Part shown: piece after piece, positions 1 to 13,300 of the stretch | Position numbering within the stretch: the stretch's first letter is position 1 | Layout: each line of letters starts with the position of its first letter | From: Bugula neritina | Taxonomy: Eukaryota > Bryozoa > Gymnolaemata > Cheilostomatida > Bugulidae | Assembly: GCA_964035545.1 (NCBI GenBank) | Contig: OZ037765.1 | Coordinates: forward strand, 18,718,698-18,782,697 | Direction of reading: 5' to 3' | DNA: 64,000 bases | The notes under the pieces: model-generated | The model's input: only the letters and a program-made list of their open reading frames with translations | Database searches by the model: none | Told to the model about the DNA's origin: nothing | Position numbers and translations under genes: made by a program

Positions 1-965
1 CAGTATATCTATATTGTTCAGTACTTTGTTTTAGTGAAGTGAAAAAATAATTGTTCAACACTTTGAAATAGAGCTGGTTACGTCAAAGCTAAATGTCATT
101 TGAGACAACCAATGCTGAGTCTTAATTTTGTGCCTATTTAACTTGGAATTAACTTTTGTTTACTATAAATGAGCATTCTTGTGCAAAAATACGATGGTAT
201 TGTTTTATACAACTATGTTAATAATTCAAGGTGACTGAAGCCTACCGCAACAATCTTACAGCTACTTCTTACAATATAATGATATGCAGTTAGACCTGGT
301 AAAATTTGTATAATTGATATTCCATGTTCATGCCTGAGATTTTTAGTTATCATGAAATCTAAACCAGCAATTGCTAATGGGAAAATTCAATGGCTATTGT
401 GATTAATAACTGAGGAGTTAAGAAACAGAGCTGAACTAAAACCATAGCAAACCAAGTTGACAGCTTTCTTTTTTGAGCCATGGCTATTTTGAAAAAAAAC
501 ATGTGAAGTCTGAATTATTAAGTTATGCACTGACTTGAATCAATTTGAATTATAGGCTGTTTGTCCGAAATCAATAAAATTGTGATGCTCAGTAAAATAA
601 TATTGTATTCATCTAGCAATTTGAATATGGAAGAGAATCATTGCTCCTATAGTAGTAGTAGAATTAATTCTAGATTCCCTTATAATCAACCAAAATCAAT
701 AATAATAAATATGCTATAATTAACCAGTTACTGTAAGTGGCAAATCTCAAAAAAATGTTAAAACTCAAGTTGTAAGTCTTGAGTTATTTGAAACCACAAT
801 AACTGTACGTTTCATTAACACGACCTGTAATTATTAAGTTGCCAAACATTCATCAATGCCATTTTATAAATATTTGTGAGTAATAAAAGAATTGATGGTT
901 ACAAAATTGTCGTAAGTATTTTGGAACTGTTTACAATAAATTTAATTTTATTATGGGTGGCCCTC

Positions 966-977
966 ACCCCCCCCCCC
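966..977. repeat. Poly-C run
   Basis: Uninterrupted run of 12 cytosines in AT-rich DNA. Similar homopolymer G or C runs occur near 24.75, 28.48 and 30.79 kb. Confidence 0.9.
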
Positions 978-1878
978 ATCCTAACCCTTATATACTATGT
1001 AATCACCATAACCCCTGTTTAACAACACTAATATTGTTGATAATGTAATCACATTTACAGTTTTCCACCACACTACTGGGCCATAAGGGATTACTTTACA
1101 TGAAAATTGCAGCAAACTGGTCAAAGTAGTTGTATCATCAAGTTAATGGTCTTAGCAAGTTTTCAAGGAACTTCAAGTACTCAAGTTATAATATGAGCTT
1201 CTGTTTTAAGTCAACATTTGACTTATACCTTACTTGCATGACTAAGGATGTTATCTATTTAATTACTTTAGTTTATTAGCTATGGATTAATACCTATAAG
1301 CAGCACGTTCGCAAAAGTTTATTTTTCACTAATTAAAAACCTATAAAAAGAGGCAAAATTTGGTTTTTGATAATTTCATGCGCTTTAAATCAAACTGAAA
1401 GAATAAAAAATCTCTACATACAGTTGTATAAAAGTTTTTGATTGCTATACTACTCTTAACTTTACTATCTGAAATTCTAGCGTTTTATTTGTTATCTAGT
1501 CTCAGTATAGCCGTAGTATTACCTTAACACCATCTCTAAAAACACACACTTTTATTAAATGATAATTGTTTGATAATTTTATAGTATTAATAGTTCAATT
1601 ACCAAGCATATTGCAATTTAATTTCAGATACAGTAGAACTATAGTCTTCTGTTCTGTGGTACCCATTCAGTATTTAGGACATGTTGAAGTGAGGCTGAAG
1701 TTTCACCAAAGTAATTAGAACCAAGTGTCAAGGGCAAATATCTAATTGATTGTGATAATTAACTAACACTAACCTTTCACTGCATGTGATACCTACTGAT
1801 ACTTCCAGAGTGGTGCAGCAAACAGAGAACATAATTTAGAAAAAGAGGAAATAAAATATGATGTTGCAAACAGAAACA

Positions 1879-1946
1879 AACACACACACGCACACACACG
1901 CGCACACACACACACACGCACACACGCACACACGTGCGCACACACA
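1879..1946. repeat. CA-rich microsatellite with CG interruptions
   Basis: About 68 bp of alternating purine-pyrimidine (CA)n with several CG steps. The cysteine/valine-rich open frames read from its minus strand are translation artefacts of this repeat. Confidence 0.95.
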
Positions 1947-4195
1947 TATAAAGCTCAAAATGCAAGCTATATCATATTTAAATATTTTTTGACAATAATT
2001 AGCTGAGTTTTCCCAATACAACAATTCGTGACTTAGGGTGTATATCAATGAGATACAGTAGCATCCTTCTCAATTTTATTCTATGCAACATCATAACATA
2101 CTTTTTGTCCTAATTATTATAACTGAAGATATTTTGCAATATGCTAAAATAACAAGTATTGAAAGTATAAAAAGTTGAATAGCAGCTTTTTGCTGCAAAT
2201 ATATTTCATTTTTACAAATTACTGATTCACAGGCAGTGTTACTGTCTGTCAAATTCCCAAGAGAGAAATATATTACAGCAACGAGGCTACTCCAACCTCT
2301 TCAAACACACCCCGCCCACTCATGTCTAGCCCTTCTAATTAGTTCAAGGCTATACTGATTAGTCTGCATAGCCAATAATTGCAGCAATTATTAATTATTT
2401 TAAATTATTTACACTATCAGAGGGTTGTTTTAAAAAAAACAAAGCTGTATTTTTGGTAATTAATAGGTTTCATGATATTACTAGGAAAATATGGTATAGG
2501 AGCTATGGTATATAATAATAGTATTTTATAGTATAGAACAAAATCATCTTTTTTATATAAGAATTAATCATTGTTTCTGCCAAAGTTAAGAATGATAATA
2601 GAGTGCTATGCTACTACTTTACTCTATCCGTTTATATTTCAAATTAAAAACAATCTTTTGTGGAAATTCGATCATTTAAATTTTTTATTGCAATAACTAG
2701 GTAGCATATTATCATAGCATATTACATAATATTCTCAGTGTAAAATTAATGTGGTAGCATTTTTATAGGTGTGGTATTTTACCTCACATAATTATTTAGA
2801 ATATCCATATTTAAGTTATATCGGAAAATCAATGGTTAAATAATGAATGTATAGTTTACTGTCCAATTGTTGTATGAGATGCATATATGCTACAGCTGGA
2901 TGTATATTTTATAATACAGTAGCAGTTGTGATACGATACAGTAGAAAGAAGACAACTCTATTGGCAAATGCTTCAATACCAATTACTCTGCTATTGATTG
3001 CTTTTTCACTCATTTAGGTTGCTAATTACGAATCAATAGTTTTTATATCTAAAGCATGCGTGTGCTGAGCTATAATTATTGCTCTAGCAGCATCTTATGT
3101 ATATAGGCACACCTACCATATCCCCTACACACTTAAGGTAACCATTCTAACACTATCACATTATAATAAACAACATTGTAAAACACACTGTTTTATTATT
3201 GCTTATTTACAGCGTATTGTTTTAGATGTTAGTTATACTACTAACTTATTAGATTGTCATTTTATACAGAAGGAGCTAATTGTGTTAGTTGGTTTACGTT
3301 TTTGCTGTAATACTGAAGAACCATAATCTATTTACTTTCGTTTAGTGCTGATGCTCAACAGCATTAGTGTATCGTATTGCTTAGCATTTATAATGTATAA
3401 GGTTTTGGAGCTCGATTCATGTGAGAGTTTTGATAAGTTATTTGTCAACAACAGCTATCAATCTTCACCATGCAGGTAAACAGGCCATGTTTAGAGGTTA
3501 GAAATAATTGTAATTGCATTGAAGACACCAATGGAAAGTTGACCTTTGAGTACATTATGTAAACATTGTGAAAAGGTATATTAATAAATTATATAATATA
3601 TGCAGTAGTGGGTAGCAAGTATTACCAAAGGCAATATAAAAAACTGAGTTGTGGATTTGTCAGTAAAAGTGAAAATTGTTATTTGTGTGTATTATAGTTA
3701 TAACACATATAATAACTTATATCACTACCATCCCTGTTGCATGCAGGCGTGTAATTCAAATGTATAAGCAGCAGCAGCAGCAAAAACGAATTTTTTTATG
3801 TCTCAATATCATATTATTATATCAATATTTTTGTGTATCACATTGAATAGCTAAATAAATAAAAGCTATGTTTGGTGCAAAATAATATTTGTTTAACCAT
3901 GCAAATATGCACTACTATTTTATCTAGCCAGTATTGACTTGTATTAACCTGCGGCTATAAGGCACTTAGACTATATTATACAAAAAGACCTCTCAAGTGT
4001 TCAATCCTATGTATAGATATGATTAGTGTGATCAGCTCTATAAAAAGACAAATATATTAATAAAAAACTATAACCAATACTTATTGGATAATAAAACGAT
4101 AACTCTATGCTATAGCATGAAGACAAATATTGCAACTGTTAGCATAATCTAATCAACTTATAACTGGTGTCCTTCATTTTATTTCTCTGTTACAG

Positions 4196-7100
4196 CAGAA
4201 TCCCGGACTCTAACAGTTTAGTCGCCGAGTTCCACAGACATAGGAAGAACAACCGGCGGGTGAATGCTAGAGCTAAAGAGAAGGGCCTCCTTTCTGGTAG
4301 ACGTCCAGTAATGCACAGAATAATAGATAATAGCTCACCACAAGCAGATGATTCATCAACCGAGCCAGATGGCAGAATAGAAAAGACCATTGGTACAGAG
4401 ATGTGTGACAAGAGATGTCCGGAAGAAAGCACAGCACACACAACTCATACTGACAATGATATCATAGAAGAGCAAAGCGTATGGCCAACAGAAGACATGC
4501 TAACACATAGGGCAAAGTCAAAAACAGTCACAGTAAATGTTGGGGGCCAGCGCCATCAGGTTCTATGGACTACACTGCAAAGAATTCCTAACACAAGGCT
4601 GGGGAGACTCTACAGTTGCGTGACACATGAGGCTATCATGTCCTTGTGTGATGACTACGACATCGCTCAGAATGAGTACTTCTTCGATAGACACCCGACA
4701 GCATTTGCAACAGTCATAGACTTCTATCGAACAGGCAAATTGCACTTGATGGATGATATTTGTGTGATGTCTTACAGCGACGAGCTGGATTATTGGGGTA
4801 TAGATGAGTATTATCTAGAACAATGTTGTTTGCACAAATTCAACCACAGAAGAGATCATATGATTGAAGAAATGAGAAAAGATGATGAGTGTTTAGGCCA
4901 AGAAAGTGCTGAGGAAGTCTTTGGTCCTGGGAAATATAACACAGCTAGAAAGTATGTTTGGGATCTGTTGGAGAAGCCAGATAGCTCCAAAGCAGCTAAG
5001 GTACCAAGATTACCATTATTATATAATATCATTATATATGTCATTAGCACCAATGGTTGAAAGATGATATTTATATAACATTATCTCTATTTAAACTTTG
5101 TTGGTCTCTACTAGTTGTCCAACATTCATCAATACTTGGAAAAGTCAATGAACCTAGTATAGGATATTATATAGATCTATATTCTACACATACACATTAT
5201 ATTATTATAGTCTTGATAACATGAAATATTTTGCAATAGCAATAATTACTATTGCATACAATAATATGTTGCAGGCTGAATATTCCATTAACAAATAAGT
5301 TTTTGAAATACTGCTCTGCTAACATACTAAAACTATACTAAACTTTTGTTTTAGTGTATAAAGACAAAGTTCATTGTACAAAAAATTCAATATAATATTG
5401 TAATACATTGAACGATCATATAATACTGATTTAAAAAGATATCTAAAGGTAGTGGCAAGAGCAGGTGTCAGCATGGCAGTTTATTTTAACAGCAGCTTTA
5501 AGTAATAATGACTGATTTTGTATATTATTAGTTTTTACTTTTTGTAAAGAAACCAATATGTGTCTGTGTTTAGCTGCTCTCCTTTTAGCTAGCTCACAGA
5601 GTTTCGAATACAGTAGGCAAAACACTCACGTGGGTTTATGGTCAGAATCTCTGTGAGAAACCCTATGGAAAGGGACTTTTAGTGAGCTAAGGACTTGTTT
5701 TCTATATGGTGACAAAAGCTACTCAAGAAAATGTTGTTTGAAAACTTCAGTATAAGTTGAAATTGCATAAGATGAAGAATGGTGAAAATGAATTTTTTCT
5801 GTCCAATGAAATATGTCAATCGTTTTACTACGACACTGCACTAGAAATTAAGTACAGGTTTTTCTTTACTTGAGTTTTTGTCTCACTACTTTGAGTTACT
5901 TATTAGTAGTGCTCCAACTTTTATGGCCTTTCAAAATATTTCATAGCATTGGAAGTACTATAATTTGCTGAGCTTTAATAACTTTTGTTACTATAATTTG
6001 AATTAACAAACAATATTCTGATGAACTGTGAAATTAACGTTTAGAATAGAGTTTAGTTTTTATTGACTTTTCCATGTTTTTAAGGCAGAGAATATTTTGA
6101 TAGATTCTCCATAACAGCATAGCCACACATTAGCTTCCGTGTATAAGTCAGGATCTCATGTCCTGTATTTATCTCAAAACTGCCTGCAGTGTGAGCAGTT
6201 ACTCTTTTTGCATGCAATTAGTTCAACGTAGAACTGTTATAGGCCTAAAACCTGCCAAATAAAAACGTTTTCTATAGATAAATTTATTCGTATAATAGAT
6301 AAATGCATGCAAATCGCATATTCTACAGCAAAGCACATTTTCTGAAGTTGCAATGTTTACACTTGCAGGTTTTACTCACATGTTGTGCTACAGTTTATCA
6401 TCATTTACTAAATCTGACAGCTCAGCATTATGCTATACACTATATTCATGTATATACAAGAAAGGTATTTGATGCCTACAATATGCTGTTAGCAGCTACT
6501 AATTGCTTTCTCACTGGGCTGCCGTAATCAGATGCATTTACTGATTGCTAAACAGGGCATTGTGTGATGACTGGAACTGTCAACTGATGAAATACACTTG
6601 CTTGTTATCTTCTTGGATAAGATCAATATTTTCTTATTTATTGCAACACAGCTAGAGAGAAATGTCTTATTTGTACATTTTATTTGTTATAATACATCTT
6701 AAATCCCTTCATTCACTGGTAAAAGTAACATTTGACCCTAAATTATACATTATACAATATTATACAATATTTGGTGACGAGCTTTAAAATTACCATGGCT
6801 AAACCTATCAAAAGATGGAACATGTCATTTAAATTAGTTTTTTCTTTTTGGGGTTGTTGTTTATTTTTGGAGTTATTTACAAGCAGCTTTTCTTGATGCT
6901 AATTTGTGTTATAACTGTAATTAAAAAATATATTCTAAATTCGTAAACATAAAACAATTCCAAACTAAACAAAAAGATACAAAATGGTCAAAAACATGTT
7001 AGAGCACAGAAGTTATGAAGTTTGCTGGTTTGTGCAAGTTGTCTATAATAGAAAATTTAACATTCACGTAACCCAAGTTCTAAATCAGGAGATGAAGCAA

Positions 7101-10100
7101 TAGTATTGTGATTGCACATGCGTTGTGTTAAATAAGTATTATAACTTCTCGAATAACTGCAAATGTTTGTAGATCAAGCAATACTCTGATCCTAATAGAA
7201 TGCTCCAATCAAGTTCAAGTGTAGCTTCATGCACTAATTTTGAATATCTAATTAAATTGTGACACTATAATAATAATCATTAATAAAGTAAATATAGTTT
7301 TTAAAATTTAAATACATAAAATTTATTTAACTAAGAACTGACATTGCCTTGCTTCCAGAGTTTTCTTTTTTTTACACACATTTGAAGCTGCATTAGTTGT
7401 TACACAACAGTGGCTTCCCATATCTTTGCACTAGTTTTCTGACTGCTTTAATAGTTATGAGGAATTAGAGATAGATAATAGACATATACTGTCAGAAGAA
7501 ATTATTGTTACCAGCTGCTGCTAGAACATTGTGCTGTATTACATCATAAAACAGTGTTTTCTAGGTGTTGAAGTGGCTATTAGAAAGTACATAACAGCTC
7601 AAAACATGCTCATTGGATGCCTTCAATGATTGCAGTAGCTTAGGTTTCCAGCTTATTGAGCAGCAAATTTAGTTTACGAAGGAGCATATAGATAAATTTT
7701 TGTATGCATGCTGTATCAGTATAATTTGTATGCTTGTAGAGCAATTAAAGCAGTTATCTTCTCTCTGTGTATTGTAGGTGGTGGTTGTCATATCCATATT
7801 ATTCATCATCATGTCAACTATAGGCTTAACACTGAACACTCTGCCTGAACTGAAAGTAAAAAATCCAGAAACTAATCTTCTGGAGGATAACAAAGCGTTA
7901 GAATGGGTAGAGACCATCTGCATCTGTTGGTTCACTCTGGAATATATTCTACGGTTCTGGAGTTCTCCTAACAAATGGAAGTTCTTCAAGGGATTTCTGA
8001 ATGTGATTGACCTGTTAGCCATCTTACCGTACTTCCTGTCACTTGGCTTGCAGCACACTCAAAACACAAAGAGCACAATGCAGTTTACAACAGTCCGCAA
8101 GGCGGTACAAATCTTCCGTATTCTTCGAGTATTACGAGTACTCAAGCTAGCTCGTCACTCCACGGGTCTCCAATCCTTAGGCTATACTTTACAAAGGAGT
8201 TATAAAGAGCTTGGGCTATTAATGATGTTCTTAGCGATAACGGTGTTGATATTTTCTAGTTTAGCCTACTTTGCAGAAAAAGATGAGCCAATTACTAAGT
8301 TCACAAGTATTCCTACAACCTTTTGGTGGGCAGTAATCACCATCACAACTGTAGGCTATGGGGACATTTACCCTACAAGTACATTTGGCAAGTTTGTGGG
8401 TGCATCTTGCTGCATCTGTGGGGTATTAGTCATTGCTTTACCCATTCCAATTATTGTTAACAACTTCGCCGAATTTTACAAAGACCAAAAGAGAAAAGAA
8501 AAAGCTCGAAAACACAATGAGATAATTAAACTGAAACGGCATAAGTTTAACCCAGTAGCTAGTGAGTACACTATGACAGGGGCTGTTCACCAAATGAAAG
8601 ATGCAGTACTAAGTCAGTTTCCTCCCAAATTCAACTATTCCAACACATTCCACCAAATAAGCAACGAATTTGGTGTCCACAGCTCAGCACCTGTTAGCTA
8701 CACACAGGTGATCACTCTATTTTACTTTGTTTGCACTTCTTAAAGAAATTTTTGAACGCAGACACTTGTTTTTATCCAGAGTTTCTGAATTATTATTAAC
8801 TTATTTTTATTGTGATTGATAGATTTTATATGTTGCCTACATAAGCAGTAGGTTAAATTTTTCATATAAATATTATAATTACCTAATTCGTAAGCAGCGA
8901 CTCCTTTAGGATTTGTCCCCTCATCAGTGAGGAAACAGAGGCAACTTGAACTACATCTTTGCAATGCCAGAAACGTTATTACTTAATTACAAAATTTTAA
9001 AAGCTAGTTTGTTGATGTATGTCAGAGTGGTAGATCCAATCTATGGGTTGCAAGTCTTCCATTATGCAAATAGCTTAAACTAGCCATAATATGGTGAAAG
9101 GTGGCAGTTGCAGAATATCCATTATGGTCTTACAACTTAATCTGTGGACAGCAACTAATTAGTAATTAGAGATTTGTTCTCTCATGTATTATATATTTCG
9201 AATTGATTATTAGACATCATACATTAGTTATTCTATGTAGTACCAGATATATTATAAATTATATATGTTATATATATATATATTACATATTATACCATAT
9301 TCAATTTGTCACTCAATTAGAATAGTCTAATTGAGTGACAAATAGAAAATTATATATGTACCCTATATAGTATGTTATATATAATATATGTCTGGTATTA
9401 CATATATTAAGTAATGCTTGTAACAGAGTTAGTAGATGGTCATTATATAACCCAAAATATTATAATTTGCTGCTAGAAAGAGGATTCAGAGGTTGACATG
9501 CGGCAAACAAGCATAAAAGAGTCCAATGGAGATATTTCAAAACAAAAAGCAACTTTGAGTAAAGTTGAAAGCTGTGGCGAGGGTTAGTATCTTTTAAAAA
9601 GAGAATAATGCATGAGTTAGATAGGCAGCAGTTTTAAACCAGCTGCTGTGTGTTGTCAAGTATATATAAAAATTTCAAGCTGATTCCAACTTTATGCAAT
9701 GGTTCAAAACTGTAATTGTGATAATAGATATTCTTTCTATTATATTTACTATGTTTTAAATAGCTCTTTTATAGATAATTTGAAATAATATTTAAAACAA
9801 AAATTAAACTTTTGTTAAAAATTATCATGAAAACAAATGATCATAACATCTAATGAAAGATACTGCATTTTGCTAATATCTCAGTGTTGCAACACATTTG
9901 AAGGATTTTTCAGCTACCTGACAAACATTTTTTGTAATATATTTCAGCTATACTTCAAATTATATTTGTCATAGCTATAGAATGACATCTATAACTTATA
10001 TAACTGATATTTGAAAATAGACTATAGTTTTCAGTGAGCTTACATCACAGAGAGGGGGCGGCTGGCTTTGGAATTGTTCAAGTTATCAACTAAAGCTCTG

Positions 10101-10366
10101 TTTATAGTAAAATAATAATATATTAAGAAATATAAAATGTAGAAAATAAATGAGAAAAATAAATTTTTTCTCACCTATTCTCATCTTCTTCGCTTTGTCC
10201 TGTTCAGGTAGCGGAAGGAGAAAATTAAATGCTATATATTATATATTATATCTACTAAGCTTACCAATATTGTATTGTTTTTTGAGATTATTGAGAAGTT
10301 ATCTCACCAATGATTCTGTTTACAGATGAAGAGAAAGTTGGATTTATTCAGACTACTGAAACGTAA
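4196..10366 (+). CDS. Shab: Shab/Kv2-family voltage-gated potassium channel, 4 exons (5' end uncertain)
   Basis: Delayed-rectifier K+ channel alpha subunit of the plasma membrane. Exons: 4196-5000, 7778-8707, 9477-9582, 10326-10366. Phases agree (0, 0, 1) and the stop is TAA at 10364. Counting from the first in-exon ATG (4311), the T1 domain starts near residue 72 ([13 protein letters not shown]) and holds the Kv2-4 zinc motif H-X5-C-X20-CC. S1 starts at residue 231. S4 is near 337-355 with arginines every third residue ([11 protein letters not shown]). The selectivity filter TVGYGD is at about 421-426, and S6 carries the PIP gate motif. T1 and S1-S6 resemble Shab closely ([33 protein letters not shown]). 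About 588 residues follow the 4311 ATG. An acceptor-like tract (ttctctgttacag) precedes the first exon, so a 5' exon may lie upstream and the true start is unsure. The cytoplasmic tail after S6 is short compared with vertebrate Kv2. Confidence 0.93.
5001..7777 (+). other. Kv2 intron between the T1 exon and the S1-S6 exon
   Basis: It starts with GTACCA after the codon series ending AAG and ends with attgtag before GTGGTGGTT. Kv2 reads across it in phase 0. Apart from an old SINE tail near 5.65 kb I see no exon in it. Confidence 0.85.
5641..5712 (-). mobile_element. Degraded SINE tail
   Basis: The stretch TGTGAGAAACCCTATGGAAA and its continuation resembles the reverse complement of the tail of the tRNA-like SINE at 49868-50058 (TGTGAGAACCCCTGATAGAA, then GCGAGCTAGGGGCTT against GTGAGCTAAGGACTT). 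The tRNA-like head is not recognisable here, so this is a truncated or decayed copy lying in a Kv2 intron. Confidence 0.5.
9238..9400. repeat. Long imperfect palindrome in a Kv2 intron (possible MITE)
   Basis: The core is a perfect 18-bp inverted repeat, 9304-9321 against 9326-9343, around a 4-nt loop (ATAG). The inverted similarity extends outward through AT-rich arms to ends TACCAGATAT and ATGTCTGGTA, so about 160 bp could fold into one cruciform. Near-mirror ends of the form TACCAGA...TCTGGTA suggest a miniature inverted-repeat element, though no clear target duplication is visible beyond TA. It sits between the S1-S6 exon and the next Kv2 exon. Confidence 0.75.
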
Positions 10367-13300
10367 CAAGAAATTCAGAGAGTTTGAGAAGGACTAAAAA
10401 TTCACACCCACCTTGCAGAGAGTTAACAATATTATATACAAGACCAAAGTAAAGTGATGTCATATTTATTTTCTCTAACAAAATAATTAGCAAATATTAT
10501 GTAATTCAATTGTTAAATATGACTATTACTAATAATAACATAAACTATATTTCTATCTTTCAAAGCAACAATTTTTATTTTATTTGAGTTTATTGAATGA
10601 TCACGAAGGAACTTTTTTGTAACATGTATTTAAAAATAATTCCAAATCTGTTGTATTAATTTTTCAACTGCATGCACAATGGTTTGATGTATTGTGTAAA
10701 TTGTACTATTAACTTATTGCATAAAATGCTTAGAGATACACTGTATAAAGAGTGCACTGGTAATTATTTATTGTAAATACTTTATTTTGATCTCACCATA
10801 ATATGTTATGTAATCAAAGATGTATCTATATATACTGCTATACATTTGGCTTGCTGGCCACCACAAAAGGCTAAGTACTGTAACTGTTATTGTATTAAAT
10901 TTCCTAGCAGCACATTTGGTTTATTTCAAAATTTTATCGATCCCTCAAATATAATCTTCCACCAATTTTGTGTATTATATTAATAATTAGTGTGAATAGG
11001 GTTGTTATTTTAGTACCTACACAGAAAGTTTTTTATTCCTTAGTGCAAGACTTGTGCATTCTAACAAAATACTTTGCTACATCATATAAGTTGACAAATG
11101 AAGGCTATATAATAGCCTTAAACTCTTACAATATACTCAAAGAATGATTTGTAACACAGTGTGTATGGCAGAGAACTGCTTGTATATATTATTATATCAA
11201 CTGTTCAAATATGCTCTCTACATAGTTTTTTTCAATTTGAATATAAGCTTTATATTTAAAAAAAAATTAAAATACTTTTGGCTTCGTGTTGTTTATTATA
11301 ATGCTTATATTATGAATTTTCAATTATTTTGCAGAATAGCTTTGTAATAACTATGTTCTTTACTGGGAGCTACATTTGTTCAAGATTGCATATATATTAT
11401 CACCAATTACTGAGAATTTTTAAGACTACAGACTAAATTAGAACTATATCCATTAAAGGCAACTTATTAAACTCACTTAGCTGCTCATCCTGGATATAAA
11501 TTTTATATTCTGTGAATATAAATAAGAGTTGTCTTCCCATAAAGTGTTGCTCATTGGCAACTTTCAGATCGACTCGGCTTTCGTGTCATAATATATACAC
11601 AGCAGTAATTAACAGGTGGGACACTATATTATAGTTAATCATGTCACAGCATAAAAGCCATGACAGACTCAACATATTGCATTATATTACATATTACAAC
11701 ACACTACCACTTTTTATGAGGGCGTTTTATTTTTGTGCTAATCATACAAAGTATTATGAATTGTAAACAGAACTTATAGTACTACGCAATCTCAGGCATA
11801 ATTATTGCACAACTTGTTGATTAGTAGCTTTTTAAAAACTCAAATCAAAGTTATTACCTCCCAAAAATATTCCTATTGTTTAAATGCAGTAAACAAAAAC
11901 TGTCCACTTCACTAGGTTATGGTTGAGAATAGAGCAGTAAGCTGTACTATATTTAAGAGAACTCATCAGTAGTGCACTGCTTTATTTTCCTATATTGTCA
12001 TATATACTAAGAGAGTCAAGTGTTAGAGATATGTAGCTTAGTTCTCCTCTCTTTTACTTCTGCTCTGTTTGGGACATGGCAGGAATCAGAAATTACCAGC
12101 CCAAACTCTGTCTCAAATCTGGCAGTGCATGTGGCTAGCAATGCTTTCAACATTATCATTTGACTTGGCAAATTCAGGATTTTAAATCACATATACTCAG
12201 CTAAGCTCTTTCTAGTCACCCTTGCTCTAATAGAGATCTTGTATTATAGCTAATACAAATTGATGTTTGTCTAGTTCAAACTCTGTCATGGTTTCGAATA
12301 AAAAAATTATCAGTAAAATTTGAAAAAGTGTAATGTCTTTTAATTAGAGATTGCAAAAACTAGAATAGGCTACAGGTGTATATTCTATTTCAGTTGAACA
12401 ATGTATATAGTAGCTATAGTGTAAAGAAAGATGTTTTCACACTTGTTACCAAATGCAAAGAAAAACTCTCATTTTTAAGCATGTCTGGCAAACAAAGTTA
12501 AATCAATTCTGCTACAACTATTATGAAAACGATGTAACTTAATTTTTGGTTAGAGACAACTTTCATTACAATTTAGGAAATATAAAAAGAGAGAAGACAA
12601 ATCCCAGTATATCATGGTGATGAGGAATTACAACTTTCTTACACATATCAATTTTGCTACAACTATTTTGAAAACGATGTAACTTAATTTTTGGTTAGAG
12701 ACAACTTTCATTACAATTTAGGAAATATAAAAAGAGAGAAGACAAATCCCAGTATATCATGGTGATGAGGAATTACAACTTTCTTACACATATATACTTT
12801 TGCACTAGCTTATACTGTATTACAGTCCTACATAATAGCTATAATACATATGAAATAGCATCATTTCCTACTTTTAGTATTAGCTCAACATAGTAATGAC
12901 TTCATGCAGAGGGTGTGGACGACCAAAACAGTGGTGGATTCACACAATCATGCAAAGCCGGCCTATGCTGCCTAAATCTAAACCGAGTGTTTGGGCAAAT
13001 TTTTTTTAAAACTGGGAGTTAGGCAAAAACTTCAATCAGGATCTTTGAAAGGTAAACAAAGGTGAACATAGTATGAAGACTTTAAATTTAGCAGTGGTTA
13101 AGGTTATGAGCTTTATACTTTTCATCATAAATTTGAAACTATAAAAGTCTTATGAAAACCTACAAAATTCTTGCGAATTCAAAGATAATTAAATATCAAT
13201 TTGTAAACTTTTTAGACATTATAGAATTAAGAGTGAAAATTATGGGTTCACCCTAATGTAGTGCCATATATTAAATTACTTTAAAAATTGATGGTTTTGT

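Larger units (their letters stand above)
1..4195. other. AT-rich DNA 5' of the Kv2 exons
   Basis: No coding exon or RNA gene could be supported on either strand. The stretch holds a cytosine run at 966-977, a CA microsatellite at 1879-1946 and general AT-rich sequence. It may be a 5' intron or the upstream flank of the Kv2 gene, because the first recognised Kv2 exon is preceded by a splice-acceptor-like tract. Confidence 0.5.

Noticed and set aside
3470-3475. ATGCAG|GTAAAC after CACC, as a first Kv2 exon
   Set aside because: Joining it to the acceptors at 4195 or 4198 puts the Kv2 exon out of frame and meets a stop within a few codons.
7669-8058. 129-codon open frame antisense to the Kv2 S1-S3 exon
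   Set aside because: It is a shadow of the channel coding sequence with no family resemblance.
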